A stretch of DNA of 64,000 nt, taken from assembly GCA_965231925.1 (NCBI GenBank), contig OZ246894.1, positions 4,216,001-4,280,000 on the forward strand, in the 5' to 3' direction. The notes beneath the pieces are model-generated. The model saw only the letters and a program-made list of their open reading frames with translations, did not search any database and had not been told where the DNA came from. The translations under genes and the position numbers were made by a program. Source of the stretch: Poriferisodalis sp965231925 (lineage in GTDB: Bacteria > Actinomycetota > Acidimicrobiia > Acidimicrobiales > Poriferisodalaceae). This document shows positions 1 through 9,100 of the stretch, one piece after another (position 1 is the stretch's first letter; each line of letters opens with the position of its first letter).

Positions 1-366
1 TCGCGGTGCGAACTCGAAGAACCTCGGTGCGATGGAGCTAGCGAGTAGCTCGACCGGCAGGCAATCCTCGGCCGCCACCCAGTGCTCCCATTCGACATCG
101 ATCCAATTCGTCCCTTCGGCAGAATCCTTGTAGACCTCGCTAGCGGCCGTGCCGCTCGCGATGACTCCGCCCCCGGCGCCGTGCAGGAACAAGACCAGAT
201 CATCACCCTCGCTGATGCCGCCCTTGCGTGAACCCGTCGACCACCAGCCATCTGATGTGGCTTCGCCTTCGGTCGACTGGATCTTGTCCAGCCAGTAGTC
301 CCGGTGCTCAACCAGCTCGGCAGGACTCATGTCCTGCGGCCGAGGGCTCCAGGTGAGTACAAACAT
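1..366 (-). CDS. McrA-type HNH endonuclease, N-terminal EVE-like domain only (runs off window)
   Basis: The minus-strand frame from an ATG at 366 stays open to the window edge (122 codons). It begins MFVLTWSPRP and contains WWSTGSRKGGISEGD, then GVIASGTAASEVYKD and WIDVEWEHW. This order (LTW, W-S-x-G-x-R, GD, IASG-x-x-x-SEVY, VDVEW) is typical of the modified-base-reading EVE-like domain at the N-terminus of actinobacterial HNH endonucleases related to ScoMcrA, which cut DNA carrying modified bases. The HNH part would lie beyond position 1, so nuclease activity is inferred from the family. Its start overlaps the end of the upstream ORF by about 58 nt. Confidence 0.75.
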   Translation of the reverse strand, partial: MFVLTWSPRPQDMSPAELVEHRDYWLDKIQSTEGEATSDGWWSTGSRKGGISEGDDLVLFLHGAGGGVIASGTAASEVYKDSAEGTNWIDVEWEHWVAAEDCLPVELLASSIAPRFFEFAPR

Positions 367-802
367 CGGACGCTGCGGTGCGCCATGCGAGTCGCGCCCG
401 TTGCCACCAATCGACGCGACCGCTTCGGACGATGTTGTGCCCCCCCTCAGCGAGTGTTCCAGCGGCTCCAGCTACTCCATGCGCTGCGAGCGCTCGCAGG
501 CCGGTGTCGAGCTTCTTGAGCACACGTCGGGCGCCGTCGCGCACCTGCGCGCTCACCGGATTGCCGAGCGCATCAACCCCCCTCGCATGGCGACCGGCAA
601 TCGCGCGAGCCTCAATGCAGCGGCCCACGGTCATTCCCCAGTCACGATCCCGATGGCCGGAGTCCCAAATGAGGTTCTCGATCGCCGCCGCCTCAGGGTG
701 GCTCGGCCAGATTGAGCCCAGCGGCAACACCACATACGGCTCGGAGCCATCGTCAGGGAACGCGACACTGAACCGCGCGGGTCTCGAGGATGAGCTTGGC
801 AT
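308..802 (-). CDS. Hypothetical protein upstream of the McrA-like gene
   Basis: An open frame of about 164 codons from ATG 802 (in-frame alternatives at 823, 853 and 874). The product begins MPSSSSRPARFSVAFPDDG, followed by acidic and aromatic residues and a helical stretch (RVLKKLDTGLRALAAHG). I recognise no family. The last ~20 codons overlap the start of the EVE/HNH gene in another frame and look non-native, so the C-terminus may be frameshifted. Same strand and adjacency suggest co-transcription with the endonuclease. Confidence 0.45.
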   Translation of the reverse strand: MPSSSSRPARFSVAFPDDGSEPYVVLPLGSIWPSHPEAAAIENLIWDSGHRDRDWGMTVGRCIEARAIAGRHARGVDALGNPVSAQVRDGARRVLKKLDTGLRALAAHGVAGAAGTLAEGGHNIVRSGRVDWWQRARLAWRTAASDVCTHLEPSAAGHESCRAG

Positions 803-1009
803 CGTGCCAACGTAGTGACGCATGGCGCACGAATCACTCTCCCAGAGATGCATTACCGCCTGAGGCAAGTGCACCCGCGAGTTCGCGCATGTCGACCGAT
901 ACGCTGCAACTCACCACGGATGAGTTACATCTGTGGAATTACACCGCGGTGACTGCTCGGAACCGACCGATGTCAGTTCCAGCACCGGTGGACTACGAGA
1001 GGAATTGAC

Positions 1010-1192
1010 GTGGGCAAGCTCCAGAAGCCAGGTGAAACGCCTGCACGTCCTGGCGAATACGAAGAACGCGGGCCGCGTGGGGGTCAGATCAATGGTCCTC
1101 GACAGGTCACGATTGAAGAGGGGGACAAGCCCCTCCCGCCCACCTCAGAGCCCGGCCACAAGTGGGAGCGAACAGGCCCGCCGAGGCCCTGA
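1010..1192 (+). CDS. YjzC-like small protein
   Basis: A 60-residue protein from a GTG start preceded by an AGAGGA ribosome-binding site (998-1003). The sequence carries the YjzC-type pattern: K-x-G-E-x-P-x-x-G-x-Y near residues 6-17, a GPRGGQ turn, VTIEEGD and a final PPTSEPGHKWE. The family is widespread and of unknown function. It is a single gene lying between two minus-strand loci. Confidence 0.7.
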   Translation: MGKLQKPGETPARPGEYEERGPRGGQINGPRQVTIEEGDKPLPPTSEPGHKWERTGPPRP

Positions 1193-1298
1193 CCAGCCGC
1201 TCATATTCCTACGATCGCTGATCGGTAGTACGGGGAGTGATGGGTTGATGGCCCACGGCACCCATCTCGATTGGCGGATGCGCGCTACCAACTGACGG

Positions 1299-2241
1299 CT
1301 ACTGCAGGTTCCTGATCGGCTCCGCAAAGACGCGGCGCAGTTCGCCGAGTGTTTCGATGGCCCAAGCCCGATATTGCGGCCAGCTCTCCCGGGCGGCCGG
1401 ATCGACTGGGTCGAGGTAGGCGGCGACCCGCGATGCTCGTGCGTTCTCGATGGGCTCCCATCGAAGCGCTAGATCGCACGAGACCTCAATCTCAGCACGG
1501 CGGGCCTCCAGCAAGGGCAGGACCGACTCTCCGTCGTCGATGTACACCTCGGCCCGGAGGCTGTAGTTCGTGGCACCTGTTGGATAGGAGAAGCTGAGCA
1601 GATAGCGGACACCGCTGCGGCCGGTGGGGAAGCTCATCCAGTTGACGGGCTGCGGGGTCTGGGCATTGCTCCAACCAGGGTGCGCTTGGTGGAAAGCGGG
1701 AAGGAACTCAGCCCACCAGTCGGCATAGCCGGCGTTCCACGCGGACACGGTCTTGGATGCTGCGCGTGCGCTGCGCGAGAAGTCGTCTGGCTCCACGACG
1801 ACGTTCAACTGCACTGCGGCTGGCGAGTCGCCGATGCGAACTGCGTGGACCTCGATCCCGAAGAATCCACTTCCCTCGCCTGACAGCGAATTCAGCCAAT
1901 TCAGTGCGGAGCGATGCTCGGGGCGGAAGGACTTCGCGACCAGCACAGCCCCAGTGCGCTTCCAGCCCGGCGGCGTAGGTGATCAGCTTGCCGAGGTGGT
2001 CGTGGTCGGTGGGCTCCAGGAGGTTCTCGACGACGAGACGGTGACCGGTGTTCGCATCCCGGTACACGACATCAGCCGAGAACGGCCCGACAGCGACCTC
2101 ATCTCCTTCCAGTTCCAGATCCATCTGGAGCGCCTTGCCGAGATGATCCGGGTGCGCCGCCAGCCACGGCGTGAAGTCTCTGGCCTCGTCCGGCCACACC
2201 TCCCGCAATGGCACATCTTCAAGCGACGCAACATCAACCAC
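1299..2241 (-). pseudogene. DUF4268 domain protein, copy 1, one-base frameshift
   Basis: Two overlapping minus-strand frames make one DUF4268 protein. Residues 1-~93 come from GTG 2241 (PLREVWPDEARDFTPWLA, then VGPFSADVVYRDANTG, VVENLLEPTDHDHLGKL) and the remainder from the next frame (VLVAKSFRPEHRSALNWL to 1299). Removing one base from the CCCC run at 1949-1952 (plus strand) restores a continuous ORF through E-A-H-W-A-V-L-V. The N-terminal part has the D...(V/I)EN layout of a PD-(D/E)XK-like fold. A sequencing error, true mutation or programmed slippage in the homopolymer cannot be separated here. A second copy lies at 17784-18312. Confidence 0.75.
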
Positions 2242-2379
2242 AGGACACCCCCGCTACAAACCAGCGCCAGAACCGTAGTGACTGGCCGCTCAAGCTGGTA
2301 AAACGCAAAGACACCGGACAGGAGGCACGTATCAAATCTCCGGACTGCGACGCTGAGCACGCGGGTTACGATCCGCGTC

Positions 2380-3132
2380 ATGCGTGATGACGAGGTTCGC
2401 TTGCGGGTCGGAGGCGAAGTCACTGTCGATCTGCTGTCAGCCGCGCTAACGGCATTCACAGCGGCACTGTCCGCCGCAGAGGCGAGCCATGATGCGCGGA
2501 TTCGTTGGGTGGTGGCCGATTTGGATTACGGCAGCGCCGTGGCGCTGGTGCGAGCTGTTCCCAACGACGATCGTTCCGAAGAGCTCGTCCCACGGGTCTG
2601 CCTGTCTCTCGTCGAGACCGGACGGGCGTTGGCCGAAGGTGTGACCGACGCGGCCCTGCCCATGACCCGTCACCTGACCAAACTGCAGAAGCTCGCCGGC
2701 GACGAGCAGCCGGTCACCATCGAGTGCACCTCCGCTGCGGTTGAGTTCGCGCCGGGCCGATCGGCTGAGCCGTCCGGTGCCGAGACCGACCGCTACAGGT
2801 CGCTGGGCACCGTTCGGGGTCGCGTCGAGATGCTCTCGCACCGGCGTGGCCTGCACTTCAGTCTCCACGACCTCGTCGACGACGACGCGGTGACGTGCTA
2901 CCCGACAAGCGGCATGGAAGCCGTGATGCGCGACATATGGGGCCGCCTTGCCGATGTGACTGGCACGGTGCGGCGCGACCCTGCGACCGACAAGCCGCGC
3001 TCGATCCGAGACATCACCAGCGTTGACCTCGTGGAGGAGGGCTCCAGCACCGCGTACCGCTCCGCCCGGGGCGTGCTCAAGACGCACGAACCGGCCGAGG
3101 TGCTTGTCCGCCGGATGCGAGATGACCAATAG
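2380..3132 (+). CDS. Hypothetical protein paired with a broken PIN gene
   Basis: A 250-residue acidic protein from ATG 2380, of unrecognised family. It has a repetitive Ala-rich N-terminal helix region, a central segment (DLDYGSAVALVRA) and a C-terminal half (HFSLHDLVDDDAVTCYP, then EAVMRDIWGRLADVTGTVRRD). Its stop overlaps the ATG at 3122 of the PIN-domain reading frame, the layout of a toxin-antitoxin or toxin-partner operon. It is divergent from DUF4268 copy 1 with 138 bp between. Function unknown. Confidence 0.65.
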   Translation: MRDDEVRLRVGGEVTVDLLSAALTAFTAALSAAEASHDARIRWVVADLDYGSAVALVRAVPNDDRSEELVPRVCLSLVETGRALAEGVTDAALPMTRHLTKLQKLAGDEQPVTIECTSAAVEFAPGRSAEPSGAETDRYRSLGTVRGRVEMLSHRRGLHFSLHDLVDDDAVTCYPTSGMEAVMRDIWGRLADVTGTVRRDPATDKPRSIRDITSVDLVEEGSSTAYRSARGVLKTHEPAEVLVRRMRDDQ

Positions 3133-3330
3133 CCCCGGCGCGCCTACTTGGACGCGAACGTCTTCATCGCCTATCTGGTCAACGAGCCCGGACGTGCGCC
3201 CGTCGTGGCATCGCTTCTCGAAGATGCCGAGCGCGGCAGCATCGAGCTGCTGACATCGGTCCCCTCGGTGACCGAGGTGGCATTCGTGGCGAGCGAACAT
3301 GAGTCGAGCGATCCAGCCGCTGTCGACGCT
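3122..3330 (+). pseudogene. PIN-domain (VapC-like) RNase remnant
   Basis: The frame reading Y-L-DANVFIAYLVNEPGRAP, then LLEDAERGSIELLTS and VTEVAFVASEHE is the N-terminal half of a PIN-domain ribonuclease, with first acidic residue D in DANVF and the conserved E in VTEVAF. A natural ATG at 3122 overlaps the upstream stop (MTNSP...), but two bases around 3136-3138 put it out of frame with YLDANVF. Without them only a TTG (3148) is available. After about 3330 the frame loses PIN character. The gene is therefore damaged at both ends. Confidence 0.6.
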
Positions 3331-3397
3331 CGGAGCGCTCAAACCCATAGGCGGAATTCGGTCCCCTTGACACCAAGAGTCGCCGCGACGTTGGTGG

Positions 3398-4099
3398 CTA
3401 GCCGTGGGCGAGATAGAGCCTCATTGCACGGCGGATGCCCGCACGGCGCTGTGGATCAGCGAGTTGCTGCTGTCGCGATGTCCCAGAATCGTCCGACGAC
3501 CGGATCCAATGATGGAATGCCTCGACAGACGCTTGCTGCTCAGCACCGCGTTCAGCGGAGCGGCTCACCCACTCTTCCTCTAGCTCAGCCTCTTCGAAGA
3601 CTGCTGCGGTGGTGTCCGCGAGTCGATGTGTGGGTACTAGGAATCGTGTCAGGTACCAAATGAAGCGCTGCTGCAGCAGGTGAACGCCGTAGGGCGACAG
3701 GCAGGTGACACGCGACTCGGGCCGCAACATCGCCGATTCCACCAGACCCATTTCCTCAAAGCGGGCAGTGCGATGCTCACCGGCGAGTTCGGGCATGGGC
3801 ATCACCTTGAAGTGTCCGTCTCGCCATTTCCTCAATGGGATCTCTTCGCTGGCGACAACTCTCGACATGTGAAGCCGCGGCGCCAGTCGCACGCCATCAG
3901 CGCGCATTGAGCATGGGTGGGTCAGCACGATGGCGAGACCCTCGCCGTCGGGCGCTGTTTGCGGCGCCGTGCCCGGAATGGTGATTCCGCGGAAGACATC
4001 GCCCGTCATGAACGGGCGAGCCCGTTCTACCTCCGCTGGCGACGACGCGAGGTACAGCTCAGCGGGCGAGCCCGGAGCCTCAAGCGCTTCGTCCGGCAA
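3398..4099 (-). CDS. Hypothetical protein, third gene of the TIGR04255 operon
   Basis: A 233-residue protein read from TTG 4099, 11 bp after the stop of the HTH gene; the true start could be further in. It contains GDVFRGITIPG, then LAIVLTHPCSMRADG, a basic/aromatic middle (RFIWYLTRFLVPTH) and a Glu-rich stretch. Family not recognised. Transcribed after the TIGR04255 and HTH genes, it is likely part of a three-gene accessory module. Confidence 0.6.
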   Translation of the reverse strand: MPDEALEAPGSPAELYLASSPAEVERARPFMTGDVFRGITIPGTAPQTAPDGEGLAIVLTHPCSMRADGVRLAPRLHMSRVVASEEIPLRKWRDGHFKVMPMPELAGEHRTARFEEMGLVESAMLRPESRVTCLSPYGVHLLQQRFIWYLTRFLVPTHRLADTTAAVFEEAELEEEWVSRSAERGAEQQASVEAFHHWIRSSDDSGTSRQQQLADPQRRAGIRRAMRLYLAHG

Positions 4100-4109
4100 C
4101 TGGGTCGGC

Positions 4110-4778
4110 CTAGTCGTCAGAGCCGGCGAGCCGAAGTCCCGGCAGGCCGTCGGCCGCGGTGAACACCTCTACTTCAGAGCAGTAGTGGACCCGCCAGTCT
4201 GGTTCGAATTCGTCCAGAACCTGCTCGGGGTCGCCGGGCTGATCGCGGGCCAGCTTGAAAACGAGATCAAGACGTTCCGATGCAATCAAGTCGAGCCCGC
4301 TCAGCGGTGCCTCCGGATGCACCGGCGTTTCGAGCCATCCGGCGACATCTGCGATGTGATAGCGCTCTTCGGCAATCTCGCAGAGCGCTACGGCGCTGGC
4401 AACGCGCTGCCGGTTCTCACCCGTCGCCGACTCCCCCCGACGCCACTTGCGGACAGCTGGCACTGAGACCCCACAAATTCGGGCAATGTCCCGCCAAGAG
4501 AAGCCCAGGGTACTGAGCCGGTCCAGCAGCACGGGCAAGCGTTCTCGGGCGCGGCGCAGGGTGATCGAGCGCAGTTCTTGCTCGAGGCTGTCCGAGTGCA
4601 TGCGGCCGATCGACTCGTGGAGATCCTGAGAGTCGTTGACCAACGACTCGCTTTGGTTGCGCAGGAAGCCGATGTCGTCCACGACGTCTTGAATCGTCCT
4701 AGTCCGCTCCCATCGCGGCGGGGCATGGCCGATCGACGCGCCGGTGGGAGCGTCATCGGCGCGGTTGGCGGCGCTCAT
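4110..4778 (-). CDS. HTH protein with Xre/MbcA-like C-terminus
   Basis: A 222-residue protein. A helical N-terminal region precedes a helix-turn-helix (LGFSWRDIARICGVSVPAV-RKWRRGE, about residues 92-117). The C-terminal part resembles the Xre/MbcA/ParS antitoxin tail: a short helix run, then W-L-ETPV...PLSGLDLIAS and a final LDEFEPDWR-V. Its ATG overlaps the TIGR04255 stop by 4 bp (ATGA). Likely a DNA-binding regulator or antitoxin controlling its own operon. Confidence 0.65.
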   Translation of the reverse strand: MSAANRADDAPTGASIGHAPPRWERTRTIQDVVDDIGFLRNQSESLVNDSQDLHESIGRMHSDSLEQELRSITLRRARERLPVLLDRLSTLGFSWRDIARICGVSVPAVRKWRRGESATGENRQRVASAVALCEIAEERYHIADVAGWLETPVHPEAPLSGLDLIASERLDLVFKLARDQPGDPEQVLDEFEPDWRVHYCSEVEVFTAADGLPGLRLAGSDD

Positions 4779-5722
4779 GTCTTGTCCCCCTCGCGCCGGG
4801 CATCCGTGGCCCGGTCGAATACCTCGCTACGCAGCTTGTCGGTGATGGCGATCTTGAAAAAGTCGCTCGCTGCTTGATGCATCCGATCACAGCGTTCGAG
4901 AATGCCGCGAGCCGTGAACTCGGGAATCTCGTGCTCGCTCGTCCAGAACGCATCAGAGTCGAGCAGGAAATACGGCCCGGACCCGGGCACCGACCTGCGC
5001 CGGGTCGGCCCCTCAGGATCTACGGCGTAGCCCGTCTGAGGCCCGTACCGGGCAGTCAATGCGTACGAAGCTCCGGTCTGGTATCGGATGCGGCCTTGCC
5101 ATGCCGTCGGATTCATCCCTGCCGGCCTCAGATCAGCCGCAGCCGCGGCCAGCAGCCGAGGGTTGATGTAGCCGTTCCAGTCCTCCGGCTGGCCGCCGAT
5201 GTCCGGCACCCGTATCTCGTCGATGTACCGCAAGCCAATCCGCAGGACGCCATCGGGCGCGCAGATGCGCTCCAACGCCTCGGTCACCTGCGACGCCAGT
5301 GGCCGAAAGTGTTCGGCCCAGCCCGCATACGCCGTGGTCTCGAGGACCAGCGTGTCATGCCTCACAACCAGCGCCGTCGCTTGGTCGCGGGTGCAGAACC
5401 TTGGCGATGAGCGTTGGGTGACCTGCAACGGGGCCGGCGCCTCAATGGCCACGCCGACCTGCTGCTCGATCTGCGATGCCATGATCGGCATGCTGTCTCG
5501 CACCGATTCCTTCATCGCCGCGACGGCGTCGTCGGTCAAGCCGCCCGCAATCTCGGGATACCGGATCTCCAGCACGGTCAGGACGAGCGGCGGATTCCGG
5601 AACGGCGGCGTGCTACCGGCGCGAAGGTCTGCGATAACCAAAAGTGTAACCAAGTGTGTTACATGTTCGCGCCGCCCGCATCGACGAGGAGGGCTGGCCC
5701 GGCCACGCCCGGGACAGGTCAC
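4775..5722 (-). CDS. TIGR04255 family protein
   Basis: From about PPLVLTVLEIRYPEIA the sequence matches the TIGR04255 pattern: a conserved Y-P segment near the N-terminus, the central TRDQATALVVRHDTLVLETT, Y-x-G-W followed by HFRPL, and RIGLRYIDEIRVP. The family is sporadically distributed and of unknown function, often in accessory loci. The GTG at 5722 gives 315 aa, but the first ~35 residues look non-native; a TTG just after the inverted repeat at 5645-5663 would give a more typical length. First gene of the 5722-3398 operon. Confidence 0.7.
   Translation of the reverse strand: MTCPGRGRASPPRRCGRREHVTHLVTLLVIADLRAGSTPPFRNPPLVLTVLEIRYPEIAGGLTDDAVAAMKESVRDSMPIMASQIEQQVGVAIEAPAPLQVTQRSSPRFCTRDQATALVVRHDTLVLETTAYAGWAEHFRPLASQVTEALERICAPDGVLRIGLRYIDEIRVPDIGGQPEDWNGYINPRLLAAAAADLRPAGMNPTAWQGRIRYQTGASYALTARYGPQTGYAVDPEGPTRRRSVPGSGPYFLLDSDAFWTSEHEIPEFTARGILERCDRMHQAASDFFKIAITDKLRSEVFDRATDARREGDKT
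5645..5663. promoter_or_regulatory. Inverted repeat, probable operator of the TIGR04255 operon
   Basis: TGTAAC and GTTACA form perfect 6-bp arms around a 7-bp spacer. The element sits at the 5' end of the operon whose second gene encodes an HTH protein, where an autoregulatory site would be expected. If it is the operator, translation probably starts downstream of it rather than at GTG 5722. Function is inferred from position only. Confidence 0.4.
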
Positions 5723-5860
5723 ATGGGCGCGAATCAGAGACCCTTGTCAGCACTCCGCCGAATCGCCACACCCTTCTCACTGCTGGTGTGCCAAGTACAG
5801 GATGCGGCATGAGGTTGCAGCGATAAAGACCACCCCCGGGTAAGTAGGTAGGTCAGTCCC

Positions 5861-6118
5861 TCAGACCGTGTATTCCTTCCAAGGGACGGCCTCGAGCGGG
5901 ATGTTCGCCATGAAGTTCACGATGTCGCGCCGCCCGTAGTACTCGGGTACACCCTAATGGTCCTGAGCCATCAGCACCGTTGGTATGCCACCGAACAGTC
6001 TCGACGCTTGTACTTGGACTGCATCGCGCTCTGCCGCGCTGTTCAAGACATGCCGTTTCACGATCAGAATACCGAACGTGACGCCCTGCTCCTCGATGAC
6101 TGCACCTTGGAATTGCAT
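5861..6118 (-). pseudogene. Small conserved protein interrupted by an in-frame TAG
   Basis: From ATG 6118 (good Shine-Dalgarno GGGAGG upstream) the frame reads MQFQGAVIEEQGVTFGILIV, then LFGGIPTVLMAQDH, a TAG at 5954-5956, and in the same frame GVPEYYGRRDIVNFMANI and PLEAVPWKEYTV to a TGA at 5861. Both halves clearly belong to one ~86-residue protein of a family I recall as 'VLMAQD-x-x-GVP-x-YYGR-x-DI', function unknown. It lies 75 bp downstream of the helicase gene on the same strand, so it may have been the fourth gene of that unit. Confidence 0.65.
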
Positions 6119-6192
6119 CCTGCCTCCCGGCGTCCGGACCGGCACCAACTACGTCATGTCGTAGCACAAGGAACAGCGAGCTCTATCGCCAA

Positions 6193-9100
6193 TTAATCGG
6201 AGTCACCAACGCCCGACCTCGAACTCTGGGACCGGCTGACAGTGGCAGCCGCCGTGGCTGGCGGGGAGAGGTCGATTTTCAGGCGGGCGGTTAGCTGCAG
6301 CAGCTCTTCGTCGGTACGGTCGGCACTGAGGAACTCGACCAGCTCTTCTTGGCGTGGTTGGCCAAATGCGAGGCGGTAGGCGGCGAGGGCCTTGCGCAAC
6401 TGCGATACGGCTGCTGCGTCGCGGCTGAACGGCAGCACGGGCACGTGGCGTTGGATCTTCGCCGGGCCCTCGTTGAAGACCCAGTACGGCACGATCGCTC
6501 CGTCGGCGCCCTGGCTCTCGTGTACCGCAGCATCGAAGAGTCCGTCCCACAGGTCGCCGTCGGGTGGCGCGCCGTTCGTGAGCAGGTCCGGACCCAGGGT
6601 CGCAGCGAGGTTCCGGCGCACGGCGTGACCCTTGTAGCGGTGCACGCGCCCCTCGCGTTGCTCGAGGTCGACGGGGTTGGTCGGCAGGTTCCAGTGGATG
6701 ACTGCGTGGCACCACAGATGGAAGTCGAGGCCTTCTTGCCCGACCGATGTGGAGGTGAGCACGAAGGGCCAGAACGGGGAATTGAACGCTCGTGACACTG
6801 CCTCGATCCGGGCCTCACCGCCCTCGTCAAGCGTCTGGTTGCCGAAGGCCACTGCGAACCTTGTCCGCAGACGGTGTTCCTCCAGAGTGAACTCTCGGCC
6901 GTTCGCCGCTCGGCGGGGAATGTCTACTCGGAACAACGAAGTCCGAAGATCCAGCGCCTCTTCGACCTTGTAACCGATGTCGTCGGCTGCTGCGATGCGC
7001 TGTTCGTCGTCGTTCGGGTTCAGATGGCCGAGCCAGTCTCGAAGGACATGGAAGTGCTCGTCGAGGACGGCCTGGAGGTTGCCGTCGATTGAGTGCCGCA
7101 CGACATCGCGCCAGTACCGCTCAACACCGGCCTCGCCATCGGCACCGTCAGGCCTCCCGCGGACGATGACGGCGGTGATCTCAGGTGCGTTGAAGAAGCG
7201 CCGGAAGGCCTCGGCGATCCATGCAGCGTTCGACATCGTCGACTCGTGCGAGAACGGGAGACCGACAGCCGAGCTGACCGCCCGCAAGGCGCACTGCGCT
7301 GGGCCGCCGACCGCGACTTCGGCGAGCACTTCCGCGAGATCATCGGGTGGTCGGCCGAGCGCAGGATGGCCGTGGTTGACCATCGCACGTGCCTGGGTGA
7401 GATGTGCCCTGAAGCCGCCGCCAACTTCGTCACCCTCCCAGTGCTGGGCGCCGTTGAGGGCCAGCAGCAGCTCTACCGCCGATGGGTGTCGCTGCTGGTC
7501 GAGGAACAACGGCGCAGCCCAGTACCAGCGTCGATCTACCACGCCATCTGAGGGCGCGGACCGAACCAGCGGCGCGATGGCGTCCGCGATTTGCGCCTCT
7601 ACCTCGGCGAGCAACGCCGAGACATGGCGGCGCCCGCCTCTCGCCAGCCGACGGGGATCTCCCAATTCGGCGAGGCTCGGACTGGGCCACACGAGCAGGA
7701 ACGCCGTCATCGCAGCAGCACGCCTGCCAAGTCGTGGCTCTCCCGCCCGGACCTCGCCCGCCGTGCGCTCGCTGGTACGGAAGTCGAGGCGTTGGCCTCC
7801 CCGCCGGCCGTACTCGGCGCTGTAGTTGTGGTTGCGACCTGCGAAGGCGTGCCGCTCGGCCTCCAGGCTGACCAGCGACGAGACGGCCTTGGGCACCACG
7901 GTCCAGCCAGAGAAGATCAGCCGTTTGGTGAAGCCGTCCGCCTCGTTCGATTCGTACACCGAGCCGGTGTCGTAGTAGCGAAGAGACGGCGGCACCCACA
8001 ACATCTCGAACGCCCGGTGCCGCTCCAGGTCCTCAAGCAGCCAACGAAGCCGCCCGTTCTGGGGATCGATGCGCCGATATGCCTCGACGTCCTCCCAACT
8101 CAGCAGGCCGGGGCCGGGATCGAGCCGCCCTTCGTCGGCAAGCCGGCCTTCGGTTGCGGCCTGCCGGACGGCTTCCTTCAGCTTGTACCGCTCCATGAAG
8201 TTGACGAGATACGGACCCGACTTCCAGTACTCAGTGGGCTCGTGATGCGCCACCGTCTCTGCAAGGTCGCCGATGCGCAGATAGGCCCGAAGATCATCGG
8301 GTGCCACCGTCACGTGAACCTCACGCTCGGCGAGCATTCCGTCGCGGCTCGGCGTGGCCGACAGCCGTTCGGTGCGCGCCATCACCTTGCACAGGTCCGA
8401 ACTGATGTCGGCGCAGATTGCCTCGGCGCTCGGAAGCGACTCCGCAGACGTGAGCGCAGACCGGAGACCGGCGAAGTGCTGCCTCAGCCGGTCGACCCGC
8501 CCTTCGTTCTGGAACAGGAACTGGCACGTGTCGAGAAAATCCGCGTAATGGTCGCTGTCGATCTCGTCGGCCGTCGTGTACATGCGATACGGGGTGGCCG
8601 ACAGCAGCAGCGTCCGGGTGAGGCGACCGGTGGCGCTGTCGGTGTAGTTGAACAAGCGGTGCGCCAGCTCGGCGGCGAAATTGTCCGGATCGGGCCGCAG
8701 CAGATCCTTGAACCGCTGGAACTCGTCCAGCACCACGAGGTCGGGTTCAAGGGCCGCGATTCCAACGATTGCCAGAATGCGGCGGACCTCGCCGATCAGC
8801 ACCCTGCGGTCATCCCACAGCTCGCCGGGAAACGCCCGCTTCCATTTCAGGCCATCGACCAGCCGGTCGAAGAGTGTGCGGAGCGTCGGCTGTCCGTGGC
8901 GACGGCGTGATTTGTCGATCTCCGCCAGCTCTTCGGCGAAGGCACCAAGCGACGCTGTGATCTTCGGCCGGTACCAGCGCTCCCATGAGCGCAGGCGCCC
9001 ATCGGGATCACCCGCCGTGACGCCGTCCCAGAAGATCCGTCGAGCCGGGGCGGTCATGACCTCGGCGCCCCAATGTGCCCGCAGGAATGTGTATGCCAGG

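Noticed and set aside
5954..5956. In-frame TAG as pyrrolysine
   Set aside because: Nothing in the window suggests Pyl use, the family is not methylamine-related, and the island contains many mutated genes; a nonsense mutation is simpler.
7591..8910. Long plus-strand ORF of 439 codons
   Set aside because: It is antisense to the helicase gene, has no recognisable motif and mirrors its codon structure, as expected of GC-rich shadow frames.
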